Source: Eubacteriaceae bacterium (lineage in GTDB: Bacteria > Bacillota > Clostridia > Eubacteriales > Alkalibacteraceae). Taken from it: 64,000 nucleotides of DNA. Position numbers and translations under genes: made by a program. Shown here piece after piece: positions 35,356-44,408 of this stretch (position 1 is its first letter; each line of letters opens with the position of its first letter). The stretch spans positions 1 through 64,000 of the forward strand of contig JAAXUP010000001.1 of assembly GCA_013335935.1 (NCBI GenBank), in the 5' to 3' direction. The notes beneath the pieces were generated by a model. That model was not told the origin of the DNA, searched no databases, and saw only the letters and a program-made list of their open reading frames with translations.

Positions 35356-37752
35356 ATGGATTATGAAGTTAAAATTGCTGTTACCGATAGGCGGACAAAT
35401 CGAAAATATAAGAACATTGAAAGTACATGGGGATGGGTAACGAAACGGTGTGGAGTCCCACATCGTACTACTGAAACAGTTGAAGAATATCCTAAACTAC
35501 CAAAAATGGAACAAGAAGCAATAAAAGATCACGGTGGTTTTGTTGGTGGCCATTTAAGAAACGGAATTCGAAAAAATGGCCATGTACTTTTCAGACAAAT
35601 CGGGCTGCTGGATGCAGACCATGCACCGAAGGAAGTAGACTTTCCTGCATTAGTGAAAGCTGTTCTTCCGGACAACTTATGGTTCATCTACACTACCCAT
35701 AGGCATAAGCCGGAAAATCCGAGGTATCGAATAGCATTTCTATTTGAACGTACTGTAAGTGAGGACGAGTACCCGGCGATTATGCGTCAAATTGCCCGAA
35801 ATATCGGTATAGACTACTTTGATGATACTACCTATCAAGCGAACCGCATGATGTATTGGCCTTCCTGTCCAGCTGATGGAGAATTTATATTCGTAGAAAA
35901 CAAAGGGATACCACTCGATCCTGATAAATACCTTTCAATTTATGCTGATTGGCGAGATACCTCTACGTGGCCGACATCCAGTCGACAATCCGAGGTTTTG
36001 CAGCGAAGTATACAGCAGCAAGCAGATCCGCTTTCCAAAGAAGGCGTAGTCGGTGCATTTTGCCGGGCTTATACCATTGAAGAAGCCATTGATACTTTCC
36101 TGAAGGAAACATATGAACCAAGCGCAATGAATGGCCGTTATGATTACACCCTGGCAGACTCTTCATCTGGACTAGTTGTCTATGACGATAAATTCGCATA
36201 CAGTCACCATGCTACTGATCCTGCCTGCGGAAAGCTTCTTAATGCTTTTGACCTTGTTCGTGTCCATAGATTCCGTGAACTTGATGATAAGGTCCCAGAA
36301 GATACGCCTCCAAGCAAGCAGCCATCTTACAAAGCAATGTCGGAACTGGCAATAAAAGATGAACGTGTGAAGGAGCAATTCGCAGAGGAGCGTCGAACGC
36401 AGGCTGAGAGCGAGTTTTGGGATGAGGATTGGCAGAAGCATCTGGAGATTGAAAAGTCAGGCACTGTAAAAAATACGCTAAGAAATCTCACAATCATTAT
36501 CGAAAAGGATTTGAACCTGAAAAATATTGTGTTCAATCAACTCTCAGACAATTTGGAGATTAAAGGGGAGATTCCCTGGACACACCCTTCAAGGTTTTGG
36601 AGGGATGCAGATGATGCGCAGCTGGTTAGCTATATTGATACCCATTATGGTACTTTCTCTGCCCGAAATTATGACATTGCAGTGACAAAGGTGACAGATG
36701 ACCGTTCCTATCATCCAATCCGAGAGTTTATTGATTCATTACCGGAGTGGGATGAAATACCTCGCGTTGATACTTTACTGATTGAGTATCTGGGAGCAAC
36801 AGATAATACCTATGTGAGATCAATAACTCGAAAGATTCTCTGTGCAGCCATAGCCCGTGTTATGAATCCAGGTTGTAAGTTTGATTCCATGCTGGTGCTG
36901 AATGGTCCGCAGGGTGTTGGAAAAAGTACGCTCATAGCCAAATTAGGTAGTGAGTGGTTTTCTGACTCGTTGAGTCTCTCTGACACCAAGGACAAAACCG
37001 CCGCTGAGAAACTGCAAGGCTACTGGATATTCGAGATTGGGGAGCTTGCTGGGCTAAAAAAGGCGGAAGTGGAGACGCTACGAAGTTTTCTATCACGCCA
37101 GAACGACATCTATCGCGCCAGTTTTGGACGAAGGGCGATACCACATATGAGGCAATGTGTGTTTTTCGGAACCACCAATGCCGAGAAAGGGTACTTGAGA
37201 GATACTACGGGAAATCGTAGATTCTGGCCGGTAAAAACTCCCGGTAATGGCCGTAAACAATCGTGGCAGATTACCCAAGAAGAAGTCTTGCAGATATGGG
37301 CTGAAACGGTAATTCATTTCAAGGCAGGAGAAAAACTCTACCTCGATGCAACCGTAGAAAAGCTTGCAAAAGAGGAACAGAGAGAAGCGATGGAGTCTGA
37401 TGAGAGGGAAGGTTTGGTCCGTGATTACCTGGATACATTTTTGCCAGAGGATTGGGATAGCATGGATACCTTTGAACGTCGCAACTTTATAAATGGGACT
37501 GAGTTTGGTGACAGTAACCGCGTTGGGGTTAAGAAACGGTCCATTGTTTCAAATATGGAGATCTGGTGTGAGTGCTTCGGTAAGGACCGCGGCAACTTCA
37601 AACGGATGGACAGTAATGAGATCTCAACAATCATGGCTGGTATTGGAGGTTGGACATTGTCTGAAAAGAAGGTTCGAATACCACTTTACGGGCCACAGTG
37701 GGTTTATGTTCCTGAACCTGTTCCAAGCAGTCAAAGTTTGGAACAGGCATAA
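35356..37752 (+). CDS. VapE/VirE-type primase-helicase
   Basis: A 798-aa replication protein. The N-terminal 250 residues resemble a primase-polymerase-like domain (GLLDADHAP, YRIAFLFER, ANRMMYWPSCP). The C-terminal half is a VapE superfamily 3-like ATPase with Walker A NGPQGVGKST (about 514-523), FEIGELAGL (Walker B region) and FFGTTNAEKGYLRDTTGNRRFWPV. It probably opens the origin and primes phage DNA synthesis. Its stop is followed by the GTTCC-rich repeat region. Confidence 0.9.
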   Translation: MDYEVKIAVTDRRTNRKYKNIESTWGWVTKRCGVPHRTTETVEEYPKLPKMEQEAIKDHGGFVGGHLRNGIRKNGHVLFRQIGLLDADHAPKEVDFPALVKAVLPDNLWFIYTTHRHKPENPRYRIAFLFERTVSEDEYPAIMRQIARNIGIDYFDDTTYQANRMMYWPSCPADGEFIFVENKGIPLDPDKYLSIYADWRDTSTWPTSSRQSEVLQRSIQQQADPLSKEGVVGAFCRAYTIEEAIDTFLKETYEPSAMNGRYDYTLADSSSGLVVYDDKFAYSHHATDPACGKLLNAFDLVRVHRFRELDDKVPEDTPPSKQPSYKAMSELAIKDERVKEQFAEERRTQAESEFWDEDWQKHLEIEKSGTVKNTLRNLTIIIEKDLNLKNIVFNQLSDNLEIKGEIPWTHPSRFWRDADDAQLVSYIDTHYGTFSARNYDIAVTKVTDDRSYHPIREFIDSLPEWDEIPRVDTLLIEYLGATDNTYVRSITRKILCAAIARVMNPGCKFDSMLVLNGPQGVGKSTLIAKLGSEWFSDSLSLSDTKDKTAAEKLQGYWIFEIGELAGLKKAEVETLRSFLSRQNDIYRASFGRRAIPHMRQCVFFGTTNAEKGYLRDTTGNRRFWPVKTPGNGRKQSWQITQEEVLQIWAETVIHFKAGEKLYLDATVEKLAKEEQREAMESDEREGLVRDYLDTFLPEDWDSMDTFERRNFINGTEFGDSNRVGVKKRSIVSNMEIWCECFGKDRGNFKRMDSNEISTIMAGIGGWTLSEKKVRIPLYGPQWVYVPEPVPSSQSLEQA

Positions 37753-37972
37753 AGCTGGGAACAAAAATATCTGTTCCGATGTTCCAGACTCATGATTTTG
37801 GAACACCTCATCGGAACAGGCGATAGCCCTTGAAAAATAAGAAACTGAGATGCCTGTGTTCCTATGTTCCAAAGAATACTATTAATAATAATTCTAAAGT
37901 TAATAGAAATAAGATACCTGCATACGCCCGTTTGAGCGCGCATAGAGATTTTTTGGTACTCGGGAACATAGG
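37709..37972. repeat. GTTCC/GGAAC iteron-like cluster, possible phage origin
   Basis: About ten copies of GTTCC or its complement lie within 265 bp spanning the vapE end and the gap before the VRR-NUC gene. They are arranged in nested inverted repeats: CTGTTCCGATG (37771-37781) against CATCGGAACAG (37809-37819), GTTCCA (37781) against TGGAAC (37799), and CCTATGTTCC (37861-37870) against GGAACATAGG (37963-37972). No open frame of note occupies 37753-38043. A replication-initiator binding region is the simplest reading. Confidence 0.5.
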
Positions 37973-38043
37973 ATTTAGTTCAGGTAAGTTGCTAGAACAA
38001 GGGTTTTGAGATGAGATATTAAAAGATGAAAGGTGAGATTGGA

Positions 38044-38322
38044 ATGCTAGAAAAAATAATAGAGCAGCTGCTCGTTAATGAAGTGAAAAGAAGGGGAGGG
38101 CGAGCATATAAATTTATCTCTCCTGGAATAAATGGAGTGCCTGACAGACTTGTACTTATGCCTGGAGGGAAAATCGGGTTTGTTGAAGTGAAAGCACCAG
38201 GTGTGAGTATGCGTCCAAATCAGATAAAGCGAAAAAGTGAGTTGGAAGCACTAGGGTTTTTGGTGTATTGCTTGGATAATCCCAAACTGATAGGAAGTGT
38301 GCTAGATGAAATTGAAGGTTGA
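38044..38322 (+). CDS. VRR-NUC domain nuclease
   Basis: A 92-aa stand-alone VRR-NUC nuclease: GINGVPDRLVLMPGG then FVEVKAPG give the PD...ExK active site, with QIKRKSELEALGF after it. Phage-encoded VRR-NUC proteins act on branched or flap DNA and usually sit next to a SNF2-type helicase, as here. I start at ATG 38044 after AAGGTGAG, not ATG 38026. It overlaps the helicase start by 17 bp. Confidence 0.88.
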   Translation: MLEKIIEQLLVNEVKRRGGRAYKFISPGINGVPDRLVLMPGGKIGFVEVKAPGVSMRPNQIKRKSELEALGFLVYCLDNPKLIGSVLDEIEG

Positions 38323-39682
38323 AAAGTATCACCCACACGAGTATCAAAGATTTTCAACAAACTTCATTTTGACGCATAGAGCTGCAGGACTTTTCCTGGA
38401 ATGCGGATTAGGTAAAAGCGTGATCACGTTGACAGCTATCAAAGAACTCTTGCATGACCGGTTCGAGGTATCAAAGGTTCTGGTCATAGCACCTTTAAGA
38501 GTTGCTAACACTACCTGGTTTGATGAAGTACAGAAATGGGATCATCTTTCTGATTTGAAGATTTCCAAGATTCTTGGTTGTAAGCAGGAAAGGATATCTG
38601 CCCTTTATGAGAAAGCCGATATCTACACGATCAACCGGGAGAATGTTCCCTGGCTTGTGGAGTTTTATAAAAATGACTGGCCCTTCGATATGGTGATCAT
38701 TGATGAGCTCTCCAGCTTCAAGTCTCCATCAGCAAAACGGTTTAAGGCATTGAAGAAGGTCCGGCATAAAATCAAAAGGATTGTGGGCCTTACAGGAACA
38801 CCTGCTCCGAATGGACTCCTGGATATCTGGAGCCAGATCTATTTACTAGACGGTGGTGAGAGACTGGGCAGGACCTTCAGTGGTTATCGAAGCCGGTACT
38901 TCCATCCAAGGAAGTATGTAAGTGGTGGCATACCAACGGACTATGCCATCAATGAGGATGCCGAAGAAAAAATATACGAGAAGATCTCAGACATTTGTAT
39001 CAGCATGAAGGCACTTGAACACATAAAGATGCCGGAGATTATCTTCAACCAGGTAGAAGTTCAGCTTTCGGAAAAAGAAATGCAGCTCTATCGTAAGCTC
39101 GAGAGGGATCTGCTCTTAAAGTTTGAAAACAGCGATGTGGACGCCGCCAATGCAGCGGTGCTATCAAACAAGCTCCTGCAGATGTCAGGAGGTGCAGTCT
39201 ACGATGAATTTGGGGATGTACAGCATATTCATGACAGAAAGCTTGACGCTTTGGAAGACTTGATTGAAGCGGCTAACGGAAAACCGGTACTGATCTATTA
39301 TGCCTTCAAACATGAACGGGATCAGATCATGAAGCATTTTGAGACAGGAGACATTAACACTTCAGAGGATATTGCGAAGTGGAATCGGGGAGAGACCAAA
39401 ATAGCCATTTGTCATCCGGCATCAGCAGGACATGGACTCAATCTTCAGGAGGGTGGCTGCACAATCATTTGGTTCGGTATCACTTGGAGTCTTGAACTCT
39501 ACCAGCAAGCTAATGCAAGACTGTGGCGTCAGGGACAGAAACAAGCGGTTGTCATTCATCACATTCTGACTAAAGAAACCATAGATCACAGAGTAATCGC
39601 TGCATTAGGTAACAAAGATACCAGCCAAAGCGCCCTGATTGATGCAGTAAAAGCAATTATGAACAAATATAAGGAGGTTTGA
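38306..39682 (+). CDS. SNF2-family phage helicase
   Basis: A 458-aa DEAD/SNF2 helicase. Motif I is ECGLGKSV (about 32-39), motif Ia VLVIAPLRVANTTW, motif II IIDELSSFK, motif III GLTGTPAPNGL, and motif VI QANARLWRQGQK. It probably remodels DNA during phage replication or recombination together with the overlapping VRR-NUC nuclease. Confidence 0.92.
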   Translation: MKLKVEKYHPHEYQRFSTNFILTHRAAGLFLECGLGKSVITLTAIKELLHDRFEVSKVLVIAPLRVANTTWFDEVQKWDHLSDLKISKILGCKQERISALYEKADIYTINRENVPWLVEFYKNDWPFDMVIIDELSSFKSPSAKRFKALKKVRHKIKRIVGLTGTPAPNGLLDIWSQIYLLDGGERLGRTFSGYRSRYFHPRKYVSGGIPTDYAINEDAEEKIYEKISDICISMKALEHIKMPEIIFNQVEVQLSEKEMQLYRKLERDLLLKFENSDVDAANAAVLSNKLLQMSGGAVYDEFGDVQHIHDRKLDALEDLIEAANGKPVLIYYAFKHERDQIMKHFETGDINTSEDIAKWNRGETKIAICHPASAGHGLNLQEGGCTIIWFGITWSLELYQQANARLWRQGQKQAVVIHHILTKETIDHRVIAALGNKDTSQSALIDAVKAIMNKYKEV

Positions 39683-39684
39683 AA

Positions 39685-40377
39685 ATGAGTATAAGTAAAA
39701 GAAACAAAGAAGGATATTTGGATTTAACAGCATATCAAGCTTTAACTAATATCGTAAGAGAAGAAAAGAAAAAAAATAAAGCGTTGAAAAAAAGTAAACA
39801 GGTACAGCCAAAAGGAAAAGGCAACATAGTATTTATTTGCAGTCCTTTCGCAGGGGATATCGTGACAAACACAATCAGTGCCCAAAAGTATGGAAAGTTT
39901 GCGGTGAAAGAAGAAGCGATACCAGTCATCCCGCATCTAATGTATCCACAGTTTCTTGATGAAAATAATATTGACGAGAGACAACTTGGAATAAAGATGG
40001 GTTTAGTACTGATGAGTAAATGCAGTGAACTATGGGTGTTTGGAAATTATCTTTCATCAGGTATGACTTTAGAAGTTCAAAAAGCAAAGATGATGAAATT
40101 GCCTGTTAGGTATTTTACAACGGAATGCGTAGAAAAGAGAGGATTAGCTGAGGTAGAAGAATGCTTTGCATATAACCGTGGCAGTTGTGAAATCCTAAGT
40201 GTAAAGCGGTGCCAAGGAAACAGGTGCAGTTTTTTAAAAACTGCTGCTGAAGCTGAGAAGGAAAAGGAGAGGGTAGTTGAGAGAATCCAAAATCTTGATT
40301 ATTATCTGAGAGAACATTTAATAGATAAGTACTTCGGAGGAAATATTAATTCTAGGGATACGAGGGAGGACTTATGA
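39685..40377 (+). CDS. DUF4406/DUF7768-like protein, nucleoside deoxyribosyltransferase fold
   Basis: About 230 aa. The core FICSPFAGDIVTNTISAQKY, then HLMYPQFLDE, ELWVFGNYLSSGMTLEVQKAK resembles the DUF4406/DUF7768 group, a nucleoside 2-deoxyribosyltransferase-like fold found in many phages. A Cys pair near the C-terminus (KRCQGNRCSF) is an extra. Possible role in nucleotide metabolism. Start ATG 39685, after AAGGAGG. Confidence 0.7.
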   Translation: MSISKRNKEGYLDLTAYQALTNIVREEKKKNKALKKSKQVQPKGKGNIVFICSPFAGDIVTNTISAQKYGKFAVKEEAIPVIPHLMYPQFLDENNIDERQLGIKMGLVLMSKCSELWVFGNYLSSGMTLEVQKAKMMKLPVRYFTTECVEKRGLAEVEECFAYNRGSCEILSVKRCQGNRCSFLKTAAEAEKEKERVVERIQNLDYYLREHLIDKYFGGNINSRDTREDL

Positions 40378-40811
40378 AGGCTAAAGAATATTTATCACAA
40401 GCATTTAGACTTGATGAGAGAATAAACACAAAGCTTGAACAAGCCGAGTATGTAAAAGCACTTTCTATGAAGACTACGTCGTGTTTCGGCTCTGAAAAAA
40501 TCAGTGGCGGCAAGACGAGAAGTCCAATAGAGAATGCAGTCTGTAAACTTCTGATGCTTGAAGATGAAATCAATTCAGATATTGACCAGCTTATTGGTTT
40601 GAAGTTAGAAATTCAAACAACTATTTCTAAAATCGATAGTCGACTTTATCGCCTGATACTTGAACAACGTTATCTTGAAGGCAAGAAGTGGGTAGAAATT
40701 TCAAGTATTTTAGAATACGATTTGCGATGGATTTATCGTCTTCATGTTAAGGCCTTAAAGGAAATTGATAAAGTAATTGCATCACGCCATTTAAAAGACA
40801 CTTGGATCTGA
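40374..40811 (+). CDS. DUF1492 / ArpU-like late regulator
   Basis: A 145-aa DUF1492-type protein. The N-terminal half is helical (AKEYLSQAFRLDERINTKLEQ); the C-terminus carries a sigma region 4-like helix-turn-helix (RYLEGKKWVEISSILEYDLRWIYRLHVKAL). Such proteins stand at the end of the early block in Firmicute phages and are thought to switch on late genes. Start overlaps the previous gene by 4 bp; a strong terminator follows. Confidence 0.82.
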   Translation: MKAKEYLSQAFRLDERINTKLEQAEYVKALSMKTTSCFGSEKISGGKTRSPIENAVCKLLMLEDEINSDIDQLIGLKLEIQTTISKIDSRLYRLILEQRYLEGKKWVEISSILEYDLRWIYRLHVKALKEIDKVIASRHLKDTWI

Positions 40812-40837
40812 TGTATAATGTAAAGTGTAAGAATCTG

Positions 40838-40883
40838 AAAGTTAGTATCCTTGGGCAGATATATCAAGGATACTAACTTTTTT
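40838..40883 (+). terminator. early-operon terminator
   Basis: A perfect 16-bp stem (AAAGTTAGTATCCTTG and its complement) with an 11-nt loop and a T run. It closes the early block. Confidence 0.85.
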
Positions 40884-40942
40884 CAATAACTGTGTGATGT
40901 TCTTAGGACTTTTTTGATTTTTGGGTGCCAGAGTTCTAAATT

Positions 40943-41113
40943 TTATTTTTCTTTACGAACCCCTTTGAATGGTTCATTACTACTAGTTTTTACATCAATA
41001 AATCTACCGGTATCGGCATCACGTTTTGTATAAAGACCCGTTTTTGGATTTAATACTTGGGATCGATCATTTACTGCACCATGTCTGTGGTTTTGCCCTG
41101 AATTTTTAGCCAA
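40943..41113 (-). CDS. small conserved phage protein on the minus strand, 56 aa
   Basis: Reads AKNSGQNHRHGAVNDRSQV, then NPKTGLYTKRDADTGRFIDVK and FKGVRKEK. I recognise this pattern as a small protein repeatedly found near phage late genes, function unknown. The start is probably TTG at 41113 with GAGGTG 5 nt upstream; a GTG at 41143 is possible. It is transcribed against both flanking phage blocks. Confidence 0.6.
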   Translation of the reverse strand: MAKNSGQNHRHGAVNDRSQVLNPKTGLYTKRDADTGRFIDVKTSSNEPFKGVRKEK

Positions 41114-41220
41114 TCCATGCACCTCGTTTGAAGAACCTGGCACCCATAGTAATTATACGATATCTAGTTATATTAATCAAATTTCGTACTGTATAATGAG
41201 TTTGATACTGATTTGCTAAA

Positions 41221-41595
41221 ATGAAAACGGAGGTGATAGGTATACCAACGAAACCTCAAAGACCATGCAAACACCCGGGATGTCCTGAACTAACAAACAG
41301 TAAGTACTGTATGAACCATGAAAAGCTCCATTCAAATGACAGGCCAATTGCAGGAGAACGTGGTTATGACCATCAGTGGAGAAAAAAAAGAAAGCAATAT
41401 TTAAAAGTAAATCCTCTATGCAAGCAATGTAAGAGAAACGGGAAGTTAATCGAATCGGAAGTAGTAGACCACATCATTCCTCATCGAGGTAACAAGGTTA
41501 TCTTCTGGGATGAAAGCAACTGGCAGGCATTATGTAAAAAGTGTCATGATAAAAAAACAAGAACGGAAGATCAGTATCCAGAATATAAATATTAA
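41221..41595 (+). CDS. HNH endonuclease near the packaging region
   Basis: A 124-aa HNH nuclease: zinc-binding CKHPGC and CKQCKRNG pairs, HNH core VDHIIPHRG ... NWQALCKKCHDKKT. Phages with this layout use such HNH proteins with terminase at the cos site. The only ATG (41221) lacks an RBS; a strong GGAGGTGA at 41229 points instead to ATA 41242 (reading x-PTKPQRP), where homologues usually begin with Met. The start codon may have mutated. Confidence 0.85.
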   Translation: MKTEVIGIPTKPQRPCKHPGCPELTNSKYCMNHEKLHSNDRPIAGERGYDHQWRKKRKQYLKVNPLCKQCKRNGKLIESEVVDHIIPHRGNKVIFWDESNWQALCKKCHDKKTRTEDQYPEYKY

Positions 41596-41674
41596 AGGTC
41601 ATAACAAGCCATGTTAATTCACTAACCAAACATGATATTATGTATATTAGAAAAGTATATTTAACTACCCCCTA

Positions 41675-41760
41675 GGGGCATCAAAATAGCTAAATATTTA
41701 TCATTATGCGACCGCCGCCCCCAATCGCGTGAATTTTCGCATAATTGATAGGGGGGGTAG
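41675..41760. other. cos-like inverted-repeat region in a 410-bp gene gap
   Basis: CTACCCCC (41675-41682) and GGGGGTAG (41753-41760) are inverted. Inside, ATTATGCG (41703-41710) and CGCATAAT (41738-41745) flank a C-rich stretch with CGCCGCCCCC and an AATCGCGTGAATTTT core, followed by AATTGATAGG and a G7 run. GC-rich dyads of this type between the HNH gene and the terminase side are typical of cohesive-end sites. The gap 41596-42006 holds no gene; it also contains a TTCGCGTAAAGGT motif (41822) and a terminator. Confidence 0.4.
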
Positions 41761-41921
41761 TCCTTGGGATGCCAAAAGAGGCTTCAAACCCTTGGGGCTA
41801 TTATATTTTAATATTAAATATTTCGCGTAAAGGTTAACCAATAAATACGACTAAAAAATGCTGAAACGACTGATATACAAAGCTTACAGCACTATTAATC
41901 AAAAAATGCAATATCGATAGA

Positions 41922-41967
41922 AACGCTAAAAAATGCTTAATAAAATAGCATTTAAAGGCGTTTTTTT
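41922..41967 (+). terminator. intrinsic terminator upstream of the HTH-zinc-finger gene
   Basis: AACGC and AAATGCT arms pair with AGCATTT and GGCGTT (41922-41937 against 41947-41962), followed by TTTTTTT. Confidence 0.7.
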
Positions 41968-42006
41968 ATTGCCCGGTATATAAATCGCTGAAAGGAATGT
42001 TGAAAG

Positions 42007-42447
42007 ATGACTGAAGAAATTAAAAAGCAAATATTAGAACTACGAAAAAATGGAATAGGTTACAAGGCAATCGCAACTTCACTAGATATGTCTCGAGATA
42101 GTGTCCGCAGCTTTTGTAAAAGAAATGAACTTATTGGGGAGGCGAAGTTAGTTGCTGTAAATATTGAAGAGAAGATAAAAAACAATGAGATCTGCTCAAA
42201 CTGCAGCAAGCCTCTTAAACTTAAAACTCGTGGTACGAGGAGCAAGAGGTTTTGCTCAGATGTCTGCCGGCGAAAATGGTGGAAAGATAATCCCCAGGAG
42301 CGGGTACAAAGTGAAAGCGCAATCTATGAATATGTATGCCCACACTGTGGAAGAGAATTCAGCTGCTATGGGAACAAGAAAAGGAAATTTTGCAGTCATA
42401 ATTGTTTTATAAAATCAACTTATTGGGGTGAAGAAGATGGAGTTTAA
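42007..42447 (+). CDS. HTH and zinc-finger phage protein
   Basis: A 146-aa protein: an N-terminal helix-turn-helix (ILELRKNGIGYKAIATSLDMSRDSVRSF) plus two Cys-rich zinc fingers (CSNCSKPL ... CSDVCRRKWW and CPHCGREF ... CSHNCF). Often found just before ParB-methyltransferase genes in clostridial phages; function unknown. RBS AAAGGA is weak. It overlaps the next gene by 11 bp. Confidence 0.75.
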   Translation: MTEEIKKQILELRKNGIGYKAIATSLDMSRDSVRSFCKRNELIGEAKLVAVNIEEKIKNNEICSNCSKPLKLKTRGTRSKRFCSDVCRRKWWKDNPQERVQSESAIYEYVCPHCGREFSCYGNKKRKFCSHNCFIKSTYWGEEDGV

Positions 42448-43684
42448 GAAATTACAAATTGAGAGTTTAATACCGGCGAGTTACAATCCCCGGAAGAAAT
42501 TAAAGCCTGGGGATACCGAGTTTGAAAAGATAAAAAATAGCATAAAGGAATTCGGTTATGTCGATCCCGTTATCGTCAATCAGGATCTGACTGTTATTGG
42601 TGGGCATCAGAGGGTATCGGTCTTAAAGTCCCTTGGGCATATGGAAATTGACTGCGTGATTATCGATATTGATAAAACAAAGGAGAAGGCTTTAAACATT
42701 GCACTTAATAAGGCAGTGGGATCTTGGGACGAGGTTCTTCTTGCAGATCTGCTGAAAGATCTAGAAGCTTTAGATTTTGATCTCAAATTCACTGGATTTG
42801 ATCCTCCTGAAATTGATGAGCTGTTTAGTAATATCTATGACAAAGAAATCAAAGAAGATGACTTTGATGTGGATAAGGAGTTGGCAGAACCAGCAGTCAC
42901 CAAACTGGGGGATGTATGGCTTTTAGGGAAGCACCGCCTCATCTGTGGAGATAGCACTAACAGTGAAACATTAAGTATCTTGATGAATGGAGAAAAAGCT
43001 AATCTCTGCGTAACCGATCCACCTTATGGTGTTAATTTCACAGCTGGTTCTGAAAATGAACGCTTAATAAAAAATGACAACCTTAAGGGAAAAGAGTTTT
43101 ATGAATTTCTCTTGGCTGCCTTTAAGAACATCTATGCGTCGTTAGATGATGGTGGTGCAATATACGTTTTTCATGCTGATACGGAAGGCTTGAACTTTAG
43201 AAATGCTTTTATGGACGCTGGGTTTAAATTATCAAGCGTATGCCAATGGGTAAAAAACTCGTTGGTGCTTGGTCGAAGTGATTATCAATGGCAAAATGAA
43301 CCGGTCTTGTATGGATGGAAACCGACAGGATCTCATCGTTGGTATTCGGACCGTAAGCAGACGACTATTTGGAACTTTGACAGGCCTTCGAGATCAAAAG
43401 ATCATCCTACGACAAAACCTTTGCCACTGATTGCCTATCCAATAAAAAATAGCAGTATGAGCAACTGCATCGTTCTTGATCCTTTTGGTGGAAGTGGGTC
43501 CACCCTGATCGCCTCAGAGCAGACCGGACGGATATGTTACACGAGCGAGCTTGATGAAAAATATTCCGATGTTATAGTGAAAAGATTTTATCAGAATTTT
43601 CCTGAAACCGTGATAAAAAGAAATGGTGTCGTAATAGACCCAGAAGTTTTATTTTGTGAGAGAGCAGGAGAAAAATCTTCTTGA
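42437..43684 (+). CDS. ParB-N / DNA methyltransferase fusion
   Basis: About 415 aa. The N-terminal ParB-like nuclease domain (LIPASYNPRKKL, VIGGHQRV) is joined to an N4/N6 DNA methyltransferase with catalytic TDPPYGV and SAM-binding LDPFGGSGSTLIA (order IV then I, so beta class). Phages use this fusion to modify their DNA against restriction. I start at ATG 42437, after GGGGTGA; GTG 42428 is an alternative. Confidence 0.9.
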   Translation: MEFKKLQIESLIPASYNPRKKLKPGDTEFEKIKNSIKEFGYVDPVIVNQDLTVIGGHQRVSVLKSLGHMEIDCVIIDIDKTKEKALNIALNKAVGSWDEVLLADLLKDLEALDFDLKFTGFDPPEIDELFSNIYDKEIKEDDFDVDKELAEPAVTKLGDVWLLGKHRLICGDSTNSETLSILMNGEKANLCVTDPPYGVNFTAGSENERLIKNDNLKGKEFYEFLLAAFKNIYASLDDGGAIYVFHADTEGLNFRNAFMDAGFKLSSVCQWVKNSLVLGRSDYQWQNEPVLYGWKPTGSHRWYSDRKQTTIWNFDRPSRSKDHPTTKPLPLIAYPIKNSSMSNCIVLDPFGGSGSTLIASEQTGRICYTSELDEKYSDVIVKRFYQNFPETVIKRNGVVIDPEVLFCERAGEKSS

Positions 43685-43711
43685 AAAGATGTACACAACA
43701 CATCTTAATTT

Positions 43712-43726
43712 ACTTGCTATTATCTG
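43712..43726 (+). repeat. promoter-associated direct repeat, copy 1
   Basis: ACTTGCTATTATCTG, identical 15-mer to 44409-44423. Both copies are followed after about 40-45 bp by ACAGGAGGTA and a start codon, so they appear to belong to duplicated promoter or regulator sites for this small-gene block. Confidence 0.55.
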
Positions 43727-43779
43727 ACTTTAGAGGGATATATAAAGTACCAAATTGAACACAGGAGGTACTTTGGGAA

Positions 43780-43989
43780 ATGAAAAAAGGCGAGCTTTTT
43801 AGATTAAATAACACGGACAGCATCTATCAGGTGGCTGGAAAATGGGACTTATGTATTGTCTTAATGCCAGTGAGCGAAAAGGATGACCAAGTACTCGTTT
43901 ATGAACTTGATGAACTGGAAGCGTTGATTAGAGAAGGTCGATTCAGAATACTTCATAAGTTGCCGATCGTACAGGGAGAAAACTCATGA
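43780..43989 (+). CDS. hypothetical phage protein, 69 aa
   Basis: Starts MKKGELFRLNNTDSIYQVAG and is acidic overall. RBS ACAGGAGG lies upstream of ATG 43780. First gene of a block of four small conserved phage genes before the terminase. Function unknown. Its stop codon overlaps the next start by 4 bp. Confidence 0.65.
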   Translation: MKKGELFRLNNTDSIYQVAGKWDLCIVLMPVSEKDDQVLVYELDELEALIREGRFRILHKLPIVQGENS

Positions 43990-44297
43990 AAGCACTATTC
44001 GGAAGGAAAGTAAGCGATTTAGAAGAACTGCGGGAATTAACTCGACTAGCAAGGGAAGCTGGCCAGAAAGGGCAAAATTGCCGCGTTAAAAAGGAAGTTG
44101 TCCTAGACGCAGAAACTTTTGATCGATTTGCTAAAGACTTCTTTATTGACTGGGATTTCATAACTGAGCTGGATGGTGGCATGAACAAAGAAGGTGAGAT
44201 CCTTTGCATCAGAGTAATCAATCAGTCAACCAATGAGAAAATATTGATTAATAATGAAGGGCATACTTATTCTCGGTATACTGCGATTGAAGATTGA
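43986..44297 (+). CDS. DUF6329-like phage protein, 103 aa
   Basis: Characterised by VLDAETFDRFAKDFFIDWDFI and an ILCIRVINQ...ILINNEGHTYSRY tail, which I associate with a DUF6329-like family found in clostridial phage accessory blocks; the assignment is tentative. Function unknown. Translationally coupled to the preceding gene. Confidence 0.65.
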   Translation: MKALFGRKVSDLEELRELTRLAREAGQKGQNCRVKKEVVLDAETFDRFAKDFFIDWDFITELDGGMNKEGEILCIRVINQSTNEKILINNEGHTYSRYTAIED

Positions 44298-44408
44298 AAA
44301 GGTAAAGTAGAAATACATTGTTGTTAATTTTATTGCACCTATTCACCCGCATTTAAATTGGATTGCGGGTGGTTTGATGACATTTCAATTTCATAAAGTG
44401 AACTAATA

